Made by a program: the position numbers and the translations under genes. Under the pieces are notes generated by a model. It was not told the origin of the DNA and ran no database searches. It worked only from the letters and a program-made list of their open reading frames with translations. This document shows, piece after piece, positions 26,001-38,000 of a DNA stretch of 64,000 nt. This stretch comes from Pipra filicauda (Eukaryota; Chordata; Aves; Passeriformes; Pipridae), in NCBI RefSeq assembly GCF_003945595.2, contig NW_024104162.1, positions 930,001-994,000 on the forward strand. The letters run 5' to 3'. Each line of letters begins with the position of its first letter. The first letter of the stretch is position 1.

Positions 26001-29000
26001 CCAGCCCAGGTGGCACCCTGCTGGCCTCTGGGGCTGTGGCTCCAGGCTTCCTTAGCCGAGGACTCAGACCTGTCGAGGGCCACACTGGGGTGCAGGTCTC
26101 TGCTCTGGGGAGGGAGGGAGGAAACCCCCCAAGTGGCAGAAACCTGCAGTGTGTCCCTGTTCCCTCCAACAGATGGGATCCACAGTGTGACGGCCCAGTG
26201 CGTCCTGCGGGTGATCATCATCACGGAGGACATGTTGGCCAACAGCATTACGGTGCGGCTGGAGAACATGTGGCAGGAGCGGTTCCTCTCCCCGCTGCTG
26301 TCCACCTTCCTGGAAGGGGTGGCCACCGTGCTTGCGACGCCCAAGGAGGATATCTTCATCTTCAACATCCAGAACGACACGGACGTGGGCGGCACGGTGC
26401 TCAACGTCAGCTTCTCGGCCCTGGCGCCGCGGGGCGGGCGCTACTTCAGCTCGGAGGAGCTGCAGGAGCAGCTGTACATGAAGCGCATGGTGCTGACGGG
26501 CGCCTCCATGCTGGAGGTGCTGCCCTTCGACGACAACGTCTGCCTGCGGGAGCCCTGCCAGAACTACATGAAGTGCATCTCTGTCCTCAAGTTTGACAGC
26601 TCGGCCCCCTTCATCGCCTCCCCCTCCACCCTCTTCAGGCCCATCCACCCCATCACTGGCCTGCGGTGCCGCTGCCCGCAGGGCTTCACCGGGGACTACT
26701 GTGAGACGGAGATCAACCTCTGCTACTCCAACCCCTGCCTGAACGGTGGGATCTGCACCCACAAGGAGGGGGGATACACCTGCGTTTGCCGCCAGCACTT
26801 CAGCGGTGAGTGCTGAGCTGGGGGATTGTGGGGGGACAGGTGGGCAGGTCCCTTGGCGTTGCTGTCACCATGGCAGGGTGCTCTTCGCAGGAGGGCAGCG
26901 AGTGTCGGAGCCCAGCTCTCCGTGTTTCCATGGTGCTGGATGTGCAGGGCTGAGGTTGCCATAGAAATCTGTCTTGTTGGGAGGTGGCATGAAAGGCTCT
27001 TGGGGAGCCTTTTTCACAGAGCAGGAGGACTAAGCTGGACTGTGTTAGGCTGGGGCACAGGAGGCTTCTTGGCCATCCTCCATGCTAGCAGGCTCTGGGG
27101 CTATCTGAGCTGCTGGTGTCTGCCTGTGCTTCAGCTGGTCTGGCAGAGGTGTGGAGCCCACACTGGCCCCATGTGCAATGGGTAAGCTGCTGCCCACCCA
27201 GAACAGAAGGGGAGGCTGGACCTTGCTGCCCAACCAGGTAGGATCTGATCCAGGCAGATCTGGTGCTAGCTGTGGGGGACAAATTTCCAGTCCAACCAGT
27301 GTCTTGTTCCCACAAGTCACCAGCAGGCTGTGGAGACCCATGTCTGGCGACTGTGGGTAAGGGGAGGTGGTCTGTGGCGACTGAGGAGGGATCCCCTGCC
27401 TTGCCCTTGCTGCTGGGAGGGAGCGTGGCAGCAGATGGCTGCCTCGGAGCTGCTCTCCTGTTGGTGGCTCCTGGTGAGATAAGCAGAGTCAGTGGTAATT
27501 AACCCCTAGCATTTGAAGCGTGAACAGCCATTAGCAGAAGGGTTAATGAGCTCATTTCCCCGTCACTTCATGCTGTCTCCTCATCCTCCTTGCGTGCCAC
27601 AGAGCAAGTAGTGGGAGCAGTGCTGGGGGTGTAGGACTGCAGCTGAGTGTGCTATGGGGATAGCATGGGAAAAGGGGCTGGCTGGACCCCCTGCACTTGC
27701 ACTGCTGAGCTGGCATGAGGCATCCCTGTTACCCATGGCAGCAAGGTGCAAGGATATTTGCTGTCCCTCATTTGACTGGTTTCCACTTGGCTTTTGCTCC
27801 TTATGTCAGAGCCTGCACACAGGGTTCAGAGGCACCTGGCAAGGGAGCTCAGTGGCACTGGGCTGTCCCCATACCCCAGAGACAGATGCCTTCCCAGGCC
27901 TGTGTGGTGGCAGGGACCAAGGAAGTACTTTCTCCCATGACTTCCTTGGCTTGTCCTTGCCTCTTCATCCTTAGGACTGTGCAGCCCAACGCCTGCTGTC
28001 CCATTCCCATGCCATACTGGATCCAACTTGCCCCTTAAGTCAGAGCTGGCATCACATCCAGCCCAGTGGCTTGTGCTGCAGGGCTGGCAGTGGTAGCTCG
28101 CTCACTGGTTACCTGTGGGGAACTGCTACTATGGGGAACACCTGGGTGACACTTGGGTTGTCATATCCTTTGTTGGCCCCCAGCTGCTCCACAGAGTCCT
28201 GTCCCTTGGCTGCCCTGCCCCAAACCTGACTGAGGTCTGCACTCCCGGGACAAGGATGAGTGGCCACTGCGCCTGTGTCCCAAGACTCTTTCCTTGCTCC
28301 CCCAGGTGAGAACTGTGAAGTGGACAGCCGCTCGGGGCGGTGTGTGCCCGGCGTGTGCCGCAATGGTGGCACCTGCACCAACGCTGCCGACGGGGGCTTC
28401 CGCTGCCAGTGCCCGGCGGGCGGCTTCGAGATGCCCTTCTGCGAGGTGTCCACGCGCTCCTTCCCACCGCGATCCTTCGTCATGTTCCGGGGCCTGCGCC
28501 AGCGCTTCCACTTCACCCTGGCCCTCTCGTGAGTGCTCTCCTTCCTCTGCTGGACACCAGTGTCCCCGGTTCACCTGGCCCTGCTCTGGTGGCTCTTGTG
28601 CACGCTGGGCCAATATAGGGGCTGGCTGATGGTCTCCAGACCTGTGTGTTACTGGCTTTGCTTCCCCGTGGGGCTGCCGTGGCACCTTTGACCAAAGGGC
28701 TCTGAATCTGCCCTGGCATCAGCTCATCCCTCCCTTCAGTGCCTCAGACTTTCCATGTTGCCAGCTCACTGCCTCCCTGCTCAGGTCTCAGTGTCCCTGT
28801 GCTGGGATGCTGGTGCATGCCACAGGAGAGCGGGGATCTCCACGTGCTCCTTGCACACACTCTGCCTTCCTGCTTCCTCCCTTGCCCCAGGTTCAGCACT
28901 GTGGAGCCCAGTGGCCTCCTGCTCTACAATGGGCGCCTGAACGAGAGGCATGACTTCCTGGCAGTGGAGATCATCCAGGGGCAGGTCCAACTGAAATACT

Positions 29001-32000
29001 CCACAGGTATGCTCAGCCCTGCCTCTTGTGGGATTGGTGTCACGGGAGCTGTGAGAAGGCCTGTGCTGAGCGGGGAGAGCAGAGTGCTGCCCTGGATGGA
29101 GCTCATGCTCAGGGAGGCAGGGGTGAGAGGTGTTGGTGAGCATCACTGGATAACACAGGGGATGGGTGTGTATCTCAGGACCCTCCCTGGGCTCGGGAGT
29201 GCAAGTGCAGCAGTGCTTTGTGAGCACAAACCAGGACAAACCCTTTTGGGGTCTCTGCTGCTGTTCTGGCCCGTTATGTCACCACAAACTTCACAAGGCC
29301 ATGGGCAGCACAGTGGGCTTGGTGCCTCAGGAACGGCAGGCACATCTGAGGGCTGTCCAGCTTCCCTCAGCCTGCCATCATCCCTGTCTCCTCAGGAGAG
29401 TCCAGCACGGTGGTGAGCCCCTACCTGCCAGGAGGTGTGAGTGATGGGCAGTGGCACACGCTGCAGCTCCGCTACTACAACAAGGTACGTTTGGTTCTCT
29501 CTTGCCACCAGTGAGTGGCTCTGGCTCTCCTGTTCTCTGAGGGAGGCTGTGGAGAGAAGGTAGAGGTGGTTTTCAGCCCTTTAGGGATGGATTCAGTGGA
29601 ACAGGCAGCCAGGTGCAGGGGGAGATTGAAACTCAGGACAGCACTTGGAGGCTGCAGGAATGCTCTCCATGCAGTGTCCTTGCCCATGCCCCTCTCTGGT
29701 GCTGCTTGCTGGGCTCAGCCAGAGGTGTCCCCCCTGCATTGCTCAAACCTCCAGCAGTGCAGCGGTGCCTGAGTCATGCTCAGGCCTTTCCTTGCTGTTG
29801 TGTGAACCCTTGAGTGCTTGGGTCTGGGGCACATGTGCTGCTGACGCCCTGCATTTGCTTTCAGCCCAAGGTCAGCACCCTGGGGGTAGTGCAGGGCCCC
29901 TCCAAGGACAAAGTGGCCATCCTGACAATAGATGAATGCGATGCCTCGGTGGCCCTGCAGTTCGGCAGCGAGATTGGGAACTACTCCTGTGCTGCAGAAG
30001 GTGTACAGACCAGCTCGAAGAAGTGAGTTCCTTGGAGACTGATGGGCACTACTGTGGTGGGGAGAGGTCCCCTAAGGAGCCAGCTCTTCACATCTGGGAC
30101 CTTGGCTGCGTGTGCCTGTTCCCGAGGATGTCTGCTTCCCCGCCCTGTACACTGGGGAGCTGGCTGGGCCAGCCTGAGGTGCTGTAGCTCCTAATGCCCT
30201 GGGCTTCTGTTCCTGTAGGTCCCTGGATCTCACAGGTCCCTTACTCCTTGGAGGGGTCCCCAACCTTCCGGAAAACTTCCCCATCACTCACCGTGACTTT
30301 GTGGGATGCATGAGAGACCTGTATATTGACAGCAAACGCATCGACCTGGCCTCCTACATCGCCAACAACGGAACCACTGCAGGTGCCAGTGCCTCTGTCT
30401 GCTCCTGCCAGCCCCTGCCCTGGGAATTGCTCAGGCAGCAGCACTGCTGGGCTGTAGCAGCATCATGGCAGCACAGCTGGAGCTGAGCAGCTTCCCACTG
30501 GGGAATGGACCTTCCAGATCCTCCTAAATGAGCCAATGCCCACCTCAGCTAATATTCCGGGAATGTCCCCTGATCCCAAGTGCAGAGCCTGCAGAGCTGG
30601 CCTGTCTGGGAGATGCTAGATAGTCAGCTCAGCTCTACCCTGTCTTGATTCTGGCATAAGGAGTAGTGACAGCCTTGACCCTCATTGCTGAGCACACAGG
30701 GCCTGTGTGGAGAGACTGAGTGTCTGGGTTTGCCCCTCTGGCAGCCAGGGAAAAGGCTGGCAGGCTCTCCCCCTTTCCATGTGGGCTAGGGGGAGGTGGT
30801 GAGCGGGTTAATGCTGATACAGGTGACTTTGCTATCTCTAGGCTGTCACGCCAAGCACACGTTCTGCGACTCCAACCCCTGCAAGAACGGTGGCACTTGC
30901 TCTGTCAGCTGGGGAACCTACTCCTGCCTCTGTCCTGTTGGCTTCGGGGGCAAAGATTGCCACCACCGTGAGTGAGCGGGCACTGCTGGGCACAGGCAGG
31001 GTGGGTATATGCAAGGTTGTGCTGGGGTTGCTGTGGAAGCAGAGTAAGGGATCTGTGTGAGCTGAACTAGCTCTGTTGTCCCTGCACCTAGTGCTCCCTG
31101 TGAAGTGCCTGTCCCTTCTCCTCACCTCCACTTTCCTTTCCAGCCATGCACCATGCCCACTATTTCCAGGGCAATAGTGTCCTGACCTGGGACTTCAAGA
31201 CAGATGTGAAGATCTCAGTGCCGTGGTACCTGGGGCTGGCGTTTCGGACACGCCAGATGGATGGGGTGCTTCTGCAGGCCCATGCAGGCCAGTACACCAC
31301 CCTGCTCTGCCAGGTAGGGACACAGCCTCAGCCTCTGTTGCTGTCTGCCCCAGGAGAGCAGGGGGACACTGCTCTCCCTGCTGGCTCCATCCCAAGCAGA
31401 GTGTGATTGTGGGGAGAGACATTTAGAGGGCTGGGTTTTCTTGGATAGGGGATAGGCAGGAAGCAGCCAGAGTTGGCGCCGTCTTTGCTTACTGCTGGCG
31501 TTGCTGGTTGCCTCTCTGCAGCTGGCTGGGGGTCTGCTCTCCTTCATGGTGAGCAGGGGGTCCGGGCGCAGCACCAGCCTCCTCCTGGACCAGCTGCAGC
31601 TCAGTGATGGGAAATGGCACGACCTCCAGCTGGAGCTGCGGGACGTCCGCAGTGGGCGAGACTCGCGCTACGTCATCACCCTCACCCTGGACTTTGGGCT
31701 CTACCAGGTAGGTGCTGTTTGAGACCCCGGCACCAGGACAGGAACTGTAGGGGGTGCTTGGCAAACACAGACCAGGCTGTGCCTCTGCACCCTCAGAGAG
31801 GGCTGGGGCAGGGCTGGTGCCGGTTGCCTCATGTTACTCCCTTTCCTTCTGCAGGATACAGTGGTCGTAGGAAATGAACTACATGGCCTGAAGGTGAAAC
31901 ACCTGCATGTGGGGGGAGTCCTGGGCTCTGGCGAGGTGCAGAACGGGCTGAGGGGCTGCATACAGGTGAGTCCATTGCTCTGATCCTTCCTCAGTGGGTA

Positions 32001-35000
32001 TGTTACTTGAAGGGGTGAAAACACAGGTCTGGCAGCTGCTGTCAGCATCCATACTGCTGGTGTCACTCTCCCTCTGAGCATTCAAGGCTCTGAGGTGCTG
32101 TGGGGCAGCCATAAATAGGGGTGGTGGGGAGTGGCTGCTGCTGGGGGTTTGTGGAGAGCAGGGAGCTGGAGCCTTGTGTATCTGTCAAAGCTTCACTGTG
32201 AATTTGTCACCTGCACTGCAGGGTGTGCGACTGGGTGACAGCGTCACTGGGACTGTGCTGCCCAAACCCAGCCATGCCCTGAGAGTGGAGGCTGGCTGCA
32301 GTGTGCCAAGCCCCTGCGACTCCAACCCCTGCCCAGCCAACAGCATCTGCAAGGATGAGTGGCAGAGCTACTCCTGTGTTTGCCAGCCAGGTAGGACCTG
32401 CAGCACACTGCCACTCCTCTGCTCTCCATGCCTGCCTGTCTTCTCCTCTACCCGTGACTGTCTCCTGGCCCGTGACTGCTCTCCTGTCCACCCCTTGAGC
32501 AAGTCACATCCCTGTCAGACAGTCATCAATTTTCCTGGAGGGCAGAATCCCTCCTGAGCCCTCTGAGTCCACTCCTTGGTGCTCTGGCCCCTCTCAGGGG
32601 GAAGATACTTGCTTTACATGGTGGTGTCTGTCCACACCTCAGGGTACTACGGAGGGGACTGTGTGGATGTGTGTCACCTCAACCCCTGCAAGAACAAGTC
32701 TGTGTGTCGCCGCAAGCCAGGCTCCTCCCTGGGCTACGTGTGCGAGTGCAGCGGGAACTTCTTTGGGCAGTACTGTGAGCACAGGTGAGATACAGGGCAC
32801 AGCCGTATCCTCTGTGCCCGGCTCTATGCTGACCTCTCATCCTGGCACCTCTCAGTGCCACCTGGCTCCTTGGAGCTGCTGAGAGCTGGGCTGGTGGGAG
32901 GGAGAAGGTCTGGGGGATTTGGCTGTAACAGTGAATGTGTCTCTCTCCTTAGGATGGACCAGCAGTGTCCGAAGGGCTGGTGGGGGAACCCCAGCTGCGG
33001 GCCCTGTAACTGTGATGCGAACAAGGGCTTTGACCCCGACTGCAATAAAACCAACGGGCAGTGCCACTGCAAGGTGAGGGGCAGCTGTGCCAATGGGAAT
33101 GTGGCCCGTGGCTTGCCTGAAGCTCTGCTTATTTTTGATGCTGCTCCTTGTCCCCTCCAAAGGCTTGGCAGCTGCCCAGGCCCTGCTTTGTGTGCCAGTT
33201 CTGGGCTGGATCCCTGCTCAGCTCCTCTGTGTGGCCCTCCTGCCCCAGCATGGTGATAGTGGGGGCACTGTGGGTGCTTGCAAATCAGGAGAGCCTGGCT
33301 CTTCTCTGCTCTGGCTCCAGAGGTTCCCCAGGCACCGGCCTCAGCTGCTGTTCCAAGGGGCTCTTGGATGACTGTCCCTGTCTCCCCCCAGGACTTCCAC
33401 TACCGCCCCAGAGGCAGTGACACCTGCCTGCCATGCGACTGCTACCCCGTGGGCTCCACCTCCCGCTCCTGTGACAGGGAGACAGGCCGGTGCCACTGCC
33501 GTCCTGGGGTCATCGGCCGCCAGTGCAACAGCTGTGACAGCCCTTTTGCTGAGGTGACACCCAGCGGCTGTGAGGGTGAGTGTGGGCACAGTGGGGAGCT
33601 GGTGCTGTGGGGCTCAGTGTCAGTGGCTTCCCCATGTGACCAGCCCCTCGGGCTGCCTGTCTCCACAGTGCTCTATGACGGCTGCCCCAAAAGCCTGAAG
33701 GCGGGTGTGTGGTGGCCTCAGACCAAGTTTGGCTTCTCAGCTGCAGTGCTGTGTCCCAAAGGCTCCTTGGGTGAGTGATGGACACAATGGGGAGGGGAGG
33801 GGGCAGCCTGGCTGTCCTGCCAGGGGCTGTGGCAGCCCCAGTGATACCATTCTGTTCTTGTGATATTATTTAGCTCATTTAGCTGGACTTGAGGTCTGGG
33901 AGAAGGAAGTTGGTGGAGAAAATGCCACAGCCTGGGGGAGAACAGAGGGGGCTGGACATGGGGCTGAGGCTGGGTAAAAGCTGTGAGGTCTAGGCACATC
34001 ACCCAGCCCTGAGGCTGTGCTGTTCCCTCAGCCTCGATTCCCACCTTGTTCCTGCTGCTTTCTGGGTTCAGTGGGCTTGAGGCTGAGGTCAGGCTTGGCA
34101 CAGCAGCTCAGCAGCACAGTGCCTTTCTGCGGCTCCACCGGCCCCATCCCCATGTGCCCTGCAAGGGAAGCAGGTGAATGTTGGGTAGGAGGCAGCATCT
34201 GGAGCTGGAGGAGGCGAAGCTGTCCTCGGTGACGGGGTGTCTGGGATGTAGGGCAGTGGGAGCCCCAGGGGACAATACAAACCCTGTCCTTCTCCAGCCG
34301 TTCGCCCCAGGAGGAGGCAGGTTCGGCTCCTAACTGTTGTCGCTTCTCTCCCCGGTTCTCTCGCCCTCCGTGCTCAGGCTTGAGGGGTGCAGGTAAGGTT
34401 GTTCCCATCTCCTTCCTCCTGTGCTGTAAGGGCTGCACCACACGGCTTTCCCTTCCTGCTCCCTGCCTGACACCCTGCACACCCCTGCACTTTCCCTTCT
34501 GCTTCTGGAGCTGCCAAGAGTCTTCCCAATGCTTTGCCTGGCCTTACTGCTCCTACACGCTCTTCCCTGCTCCCAGCACACTAACCAGCACAAACCCAGC
34601 TGCAGCCGCATGCAGCCCCCACCACCCACTGTCCTGAGCCTGCAGTGCTGGCTCTGGGTGGGCCCGTGCCCTGCTCCCTGGCTGGGATGGATGCTGGCTC
34701 TCCTGGGTGGTACCTGCTTGCTTAGGCTGGGAGGGGAAGGAGCTGGTGATGAGCAACGGTTGAATGGCCGTGGGGTGGAGGAAGGGGGAAGTTTTTAGAG
34801 TGGGGGGCAGTAGGACAGGGTCAGGAACTGATGGGCAGGCACAGCACAAGGTCCTGGTCCCTCTGCCCAGCTGGTGGGGGGAGGCACAGGGACCTGGGGG
34901 TCAGATCCTGAGCCGATCTCTGTTCTGTCCAAGAGGAAGGCCAGCAGTGTGAAGATTTTCTTGTCCTCCCTGCTCCCAGCTGCAGTGCCACTGGTCCCTG

Positions 35001-38000
35001 TGCTTCTGCAGCTGGGAGAAAGGTGTCTGGGAGGACAGCTAGGAGGTGGAGGTGGTGAGAGGGACACGTTTATTACTGGGGCTTTTCTGAGCAGCAACTG
35101 GAGTCTCCTTCAGGCTCCCTCTCCCTGCCCTGGCCATGCTGTTGCCCTCTCCCAGCCATGGGCACTCGGGTGGGCTCCTGTGCCCTGGTGCTCTCCCCAA
35201 GAGGACCTCCTCCACAGTCCTGCTGGGTACACTGGGGTTGCCTGTTTCCTCTTGTGTAAAGTGTTTGTAGTGGCCCAGAACACTTTTCTCGGTGTCGGCT
35301 TTAGCAGGGTTTCTGGTGATGTTGAACAGCTGATCCCACTCAGTGCTGGTGACTCCATTGCTGTGCAGTAGTGCTTGGGCCCCAGCCAGGGGTTGGGGTC
35401 TGTCACTGAATATTGAACCCACAGTGCTGGATCCTCCACACTGGGGTTCTCCATCCCACTGCTCCATCCCCATCAACTGCAGGGGCTCATCTCTGGGGCA
35501 GATTTGCCAGCCCATAGCAGGGCTGTTGTGCTCCTGGAGTGACTTTGCCCTGTAGAGAGAGCAGGACCTCAGCAAGCATTGAGGCTGTCAGCCAGGGGAT
35601 GCCTAGAGCTGCATGGGCTTCTGTAGCTTCGGGTGAGATGTGCCCTGAGGACACAGTCACATGCCGTGGAGCTTCTCCAGCCTGAGTCCTGCCAAATCAC
35701 TTAGTCCTTTTTGCAATTCTGTGTGATGGCACCTGGTGTGATGCAGCCCCACAGCACACAGGAATCCAGCTCCTGGAGGGAGGGGACAGCAGCAGCTGCA
35801 GATTTTACAGACCAAGGGTAGAATGAATTGCACACTTGCAGGACAATGGCCCTGGGGTGTTATAGGCCCTCCCCATCACTTGCCAGTGCTGTTCTTTATG
35901 ATTAGCTGCTGCAGAGGGTCCCTGCTGGGGATGTGTATCCTGTGCTGAATTTCCAACATGCCCTTCCTTCTTGCTTCAGGTGCAGCTGTCAGACACTGTG
36001 ATGAGGAAAAGGGCTGGCTGGAGCCAGATCTCTTCAACTGCACTTCACCTGCCTTCAAGGAACTGTCTGTGCTGGTAATCCTCTTGGCTCTGCAGCCCTG
36101 ACAGAGCATGGGCCCTCTGACACTGGCTCACAGCCAGATTTCAAAGCACTCAGCTCTCCAGGAGTGCCTGGAGTATGAGAGGGACTTGCTGCAGTGCTCA
36201 GCACCTTTTTTTTTCATCTCCTGCCCCCAAACCCATCCTGTGGGAGCACTGGTCTGAGCTTAAGTTCACTTGGCTTTGTCTAATCTGAGTGTCCCCATCA
36301 GAAATTACCTGTGTCCTGCCACAGCATTTGAGAGGAAAATAAATAACCCTGAGCTGGGCTGAGTGGTTTGAAGCTGATGGGATGTCTGCTCCATGGAAGC
36401 TCTGTAGCCCCCAGATTCTGTCAGTGACAAATCCCTTTGACATTTCCAGGCAAGTGTCTTCAATACTTGCATCTCACCTGGGCTGAATTGAAACTGAAGC
36501 CAGGAGAGTTTCCAGGGAAGTATCGCCAGGCCTTGCCCTGTCCTTTCATCTTGGCCTCTGTTGTGTGTGGCACTGGGTTAGCTGGGCCAGTGCAGCTCCT
36601 GGCGTGTTGCTGGAGACTGCCAGAAGTGCTCCCTGTTCTAGTGACCATGACCGTGACTGTCAGTGGCTTGTGCCATGGCTTCAAAAGTAATCTCTGTGTC
36701 CAGTGGGGCCCGCAGCATCCCAGTTTCCCAATAAGGAACCTGCTTAATTATTTAATCCCCTCTTTTCTCACCACTGGCAGCTGGAGGGCTTGGAGAGGAA
36801 CAAGACTGAGCTCAACACAATTGAAGCCAAGAAGCTGGCCCACCGGCTCCGGGCTGTGACAGACCACATGGACCACTACTTTGGCAATGACGTGCACATC
36901 GCCTTCCGCCTGCTGTCCCGCCTCATGGCCTTCGAGAGCCAGCAGCGTGGCTTCGGCCTGACAGCCACACAGGACGCCCACTTCAATGAGGTGAGTCCTT
37001 CCCCCAGATCAGCGACTTCTGATGCTGCTTCTCCTGTCAGCCACCGTGAGCCTGTGTTTCTGAGGGCATTGAAGATATGGTGAGACCCCATCAGGAGCAC
37101 GGGGCTCCCCAGTGCCACACAGGCAGTGGCCCACAAAAGCGAGGTCACAGGCATGGTCAGGACTAGAGCACCAGCTGGTTGAGGAGAGGCAGAGACCTGG
37201 GTCCGCTCAGCCTGGGAAGGCAAAGGGAGGTCTTATTGCTGCCTGCAAGTCCCTCATGGCAGGAGTGCCTGGAAGATGTCTCTGTAGGGCACTGGTTGAT
37301 GAGCGATGAGGGTGGAGGCCCATTGTAGCAGAAAGTACCTCTCTACCCCAAGCCCTTGTGCAGCAAGTTGGGCAGAGAGTACAGTGCTGCAGTCTAGGGG
37401 TGGCCAGAAAGGTCCCAAAGGCAGTGCTTCCTCACCCCCTACCCCCGTGTCTCTCCTGTGCAGAACCTGCTGCGCGCAGGCAGCTCCGTGCTGGCGCCTG
37501 AGAACCGGGAGCACTGGGCCATGCTGCCACACGGAGAGCACGGCAGCGCCAGCCTCATGGAGCAGCTGCGGGACTACTCAGGCACCTTGGCCAGCAACAT
37601 GAAACTCACCTACCTCAATCCCGTTGGTGTCGTCACCCCCAACATCAGTGAGTAGGAGCTGTCTGGGGCTGGGGCTGGTTGGGATGGTGCAGAGACACTC
37701 CTCCATTACACCTGCTTCCCTTTTTATCTCACTGCATCTCAGGGAGGGTGCTGATAATGTCCTTGGTGGCTCTCTTAAATGTGGGGAGGTGTTCATGAGA
37801 GATTTCCAGGGCCCATCCCTGCCTGGACTAGCTGACACACCACCAAAAGCAGCAGAGCCAGGAGTGTGCTGCCCACTCCCAGTTACTTCCCAGTCTAGAG
37901 TGAAAAAGCAGCGGATCTTGGCTGAAGTAGTCTGCCCTATAGCAGAGCATGGATCTGGGCTGGGAAGGAGCACTGTGGGTGCTGAGATTTGTGTCATATG

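Larger units (their letters stand above)
20100..26172 (+). other. CELSR3 intron 1 (6.1 kb)
   Basis: GTAGGG donor and CCAACAG acceptor, phase 1. It contains no supported exon. A POU-like palindrome ATGAATATTCA sits at 23211-23221, close to GGATTTAATC and TGATTAAAA. A purine-rich block lies at about 25630-25800. Long first introns in this family commonly hold regulatory elements; that is an inference here. Confidence 0.7.

Noticed and set aside
28891..28910. REST/RE1-like string TTCAGCACTGTGGAG at CELSR3 exon 4
   Set aside because: The second half does not match the RE1 consensus, and the bases are explained by conserved coding sequence of the laminin-G domain.
34370..34400. Possible microexon (GGTGCAG with GTAAGG) in the long intron after exon 16
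   Set aside because: Exon 16 to exon 17 joining restores the conserved HormR sequence without it.
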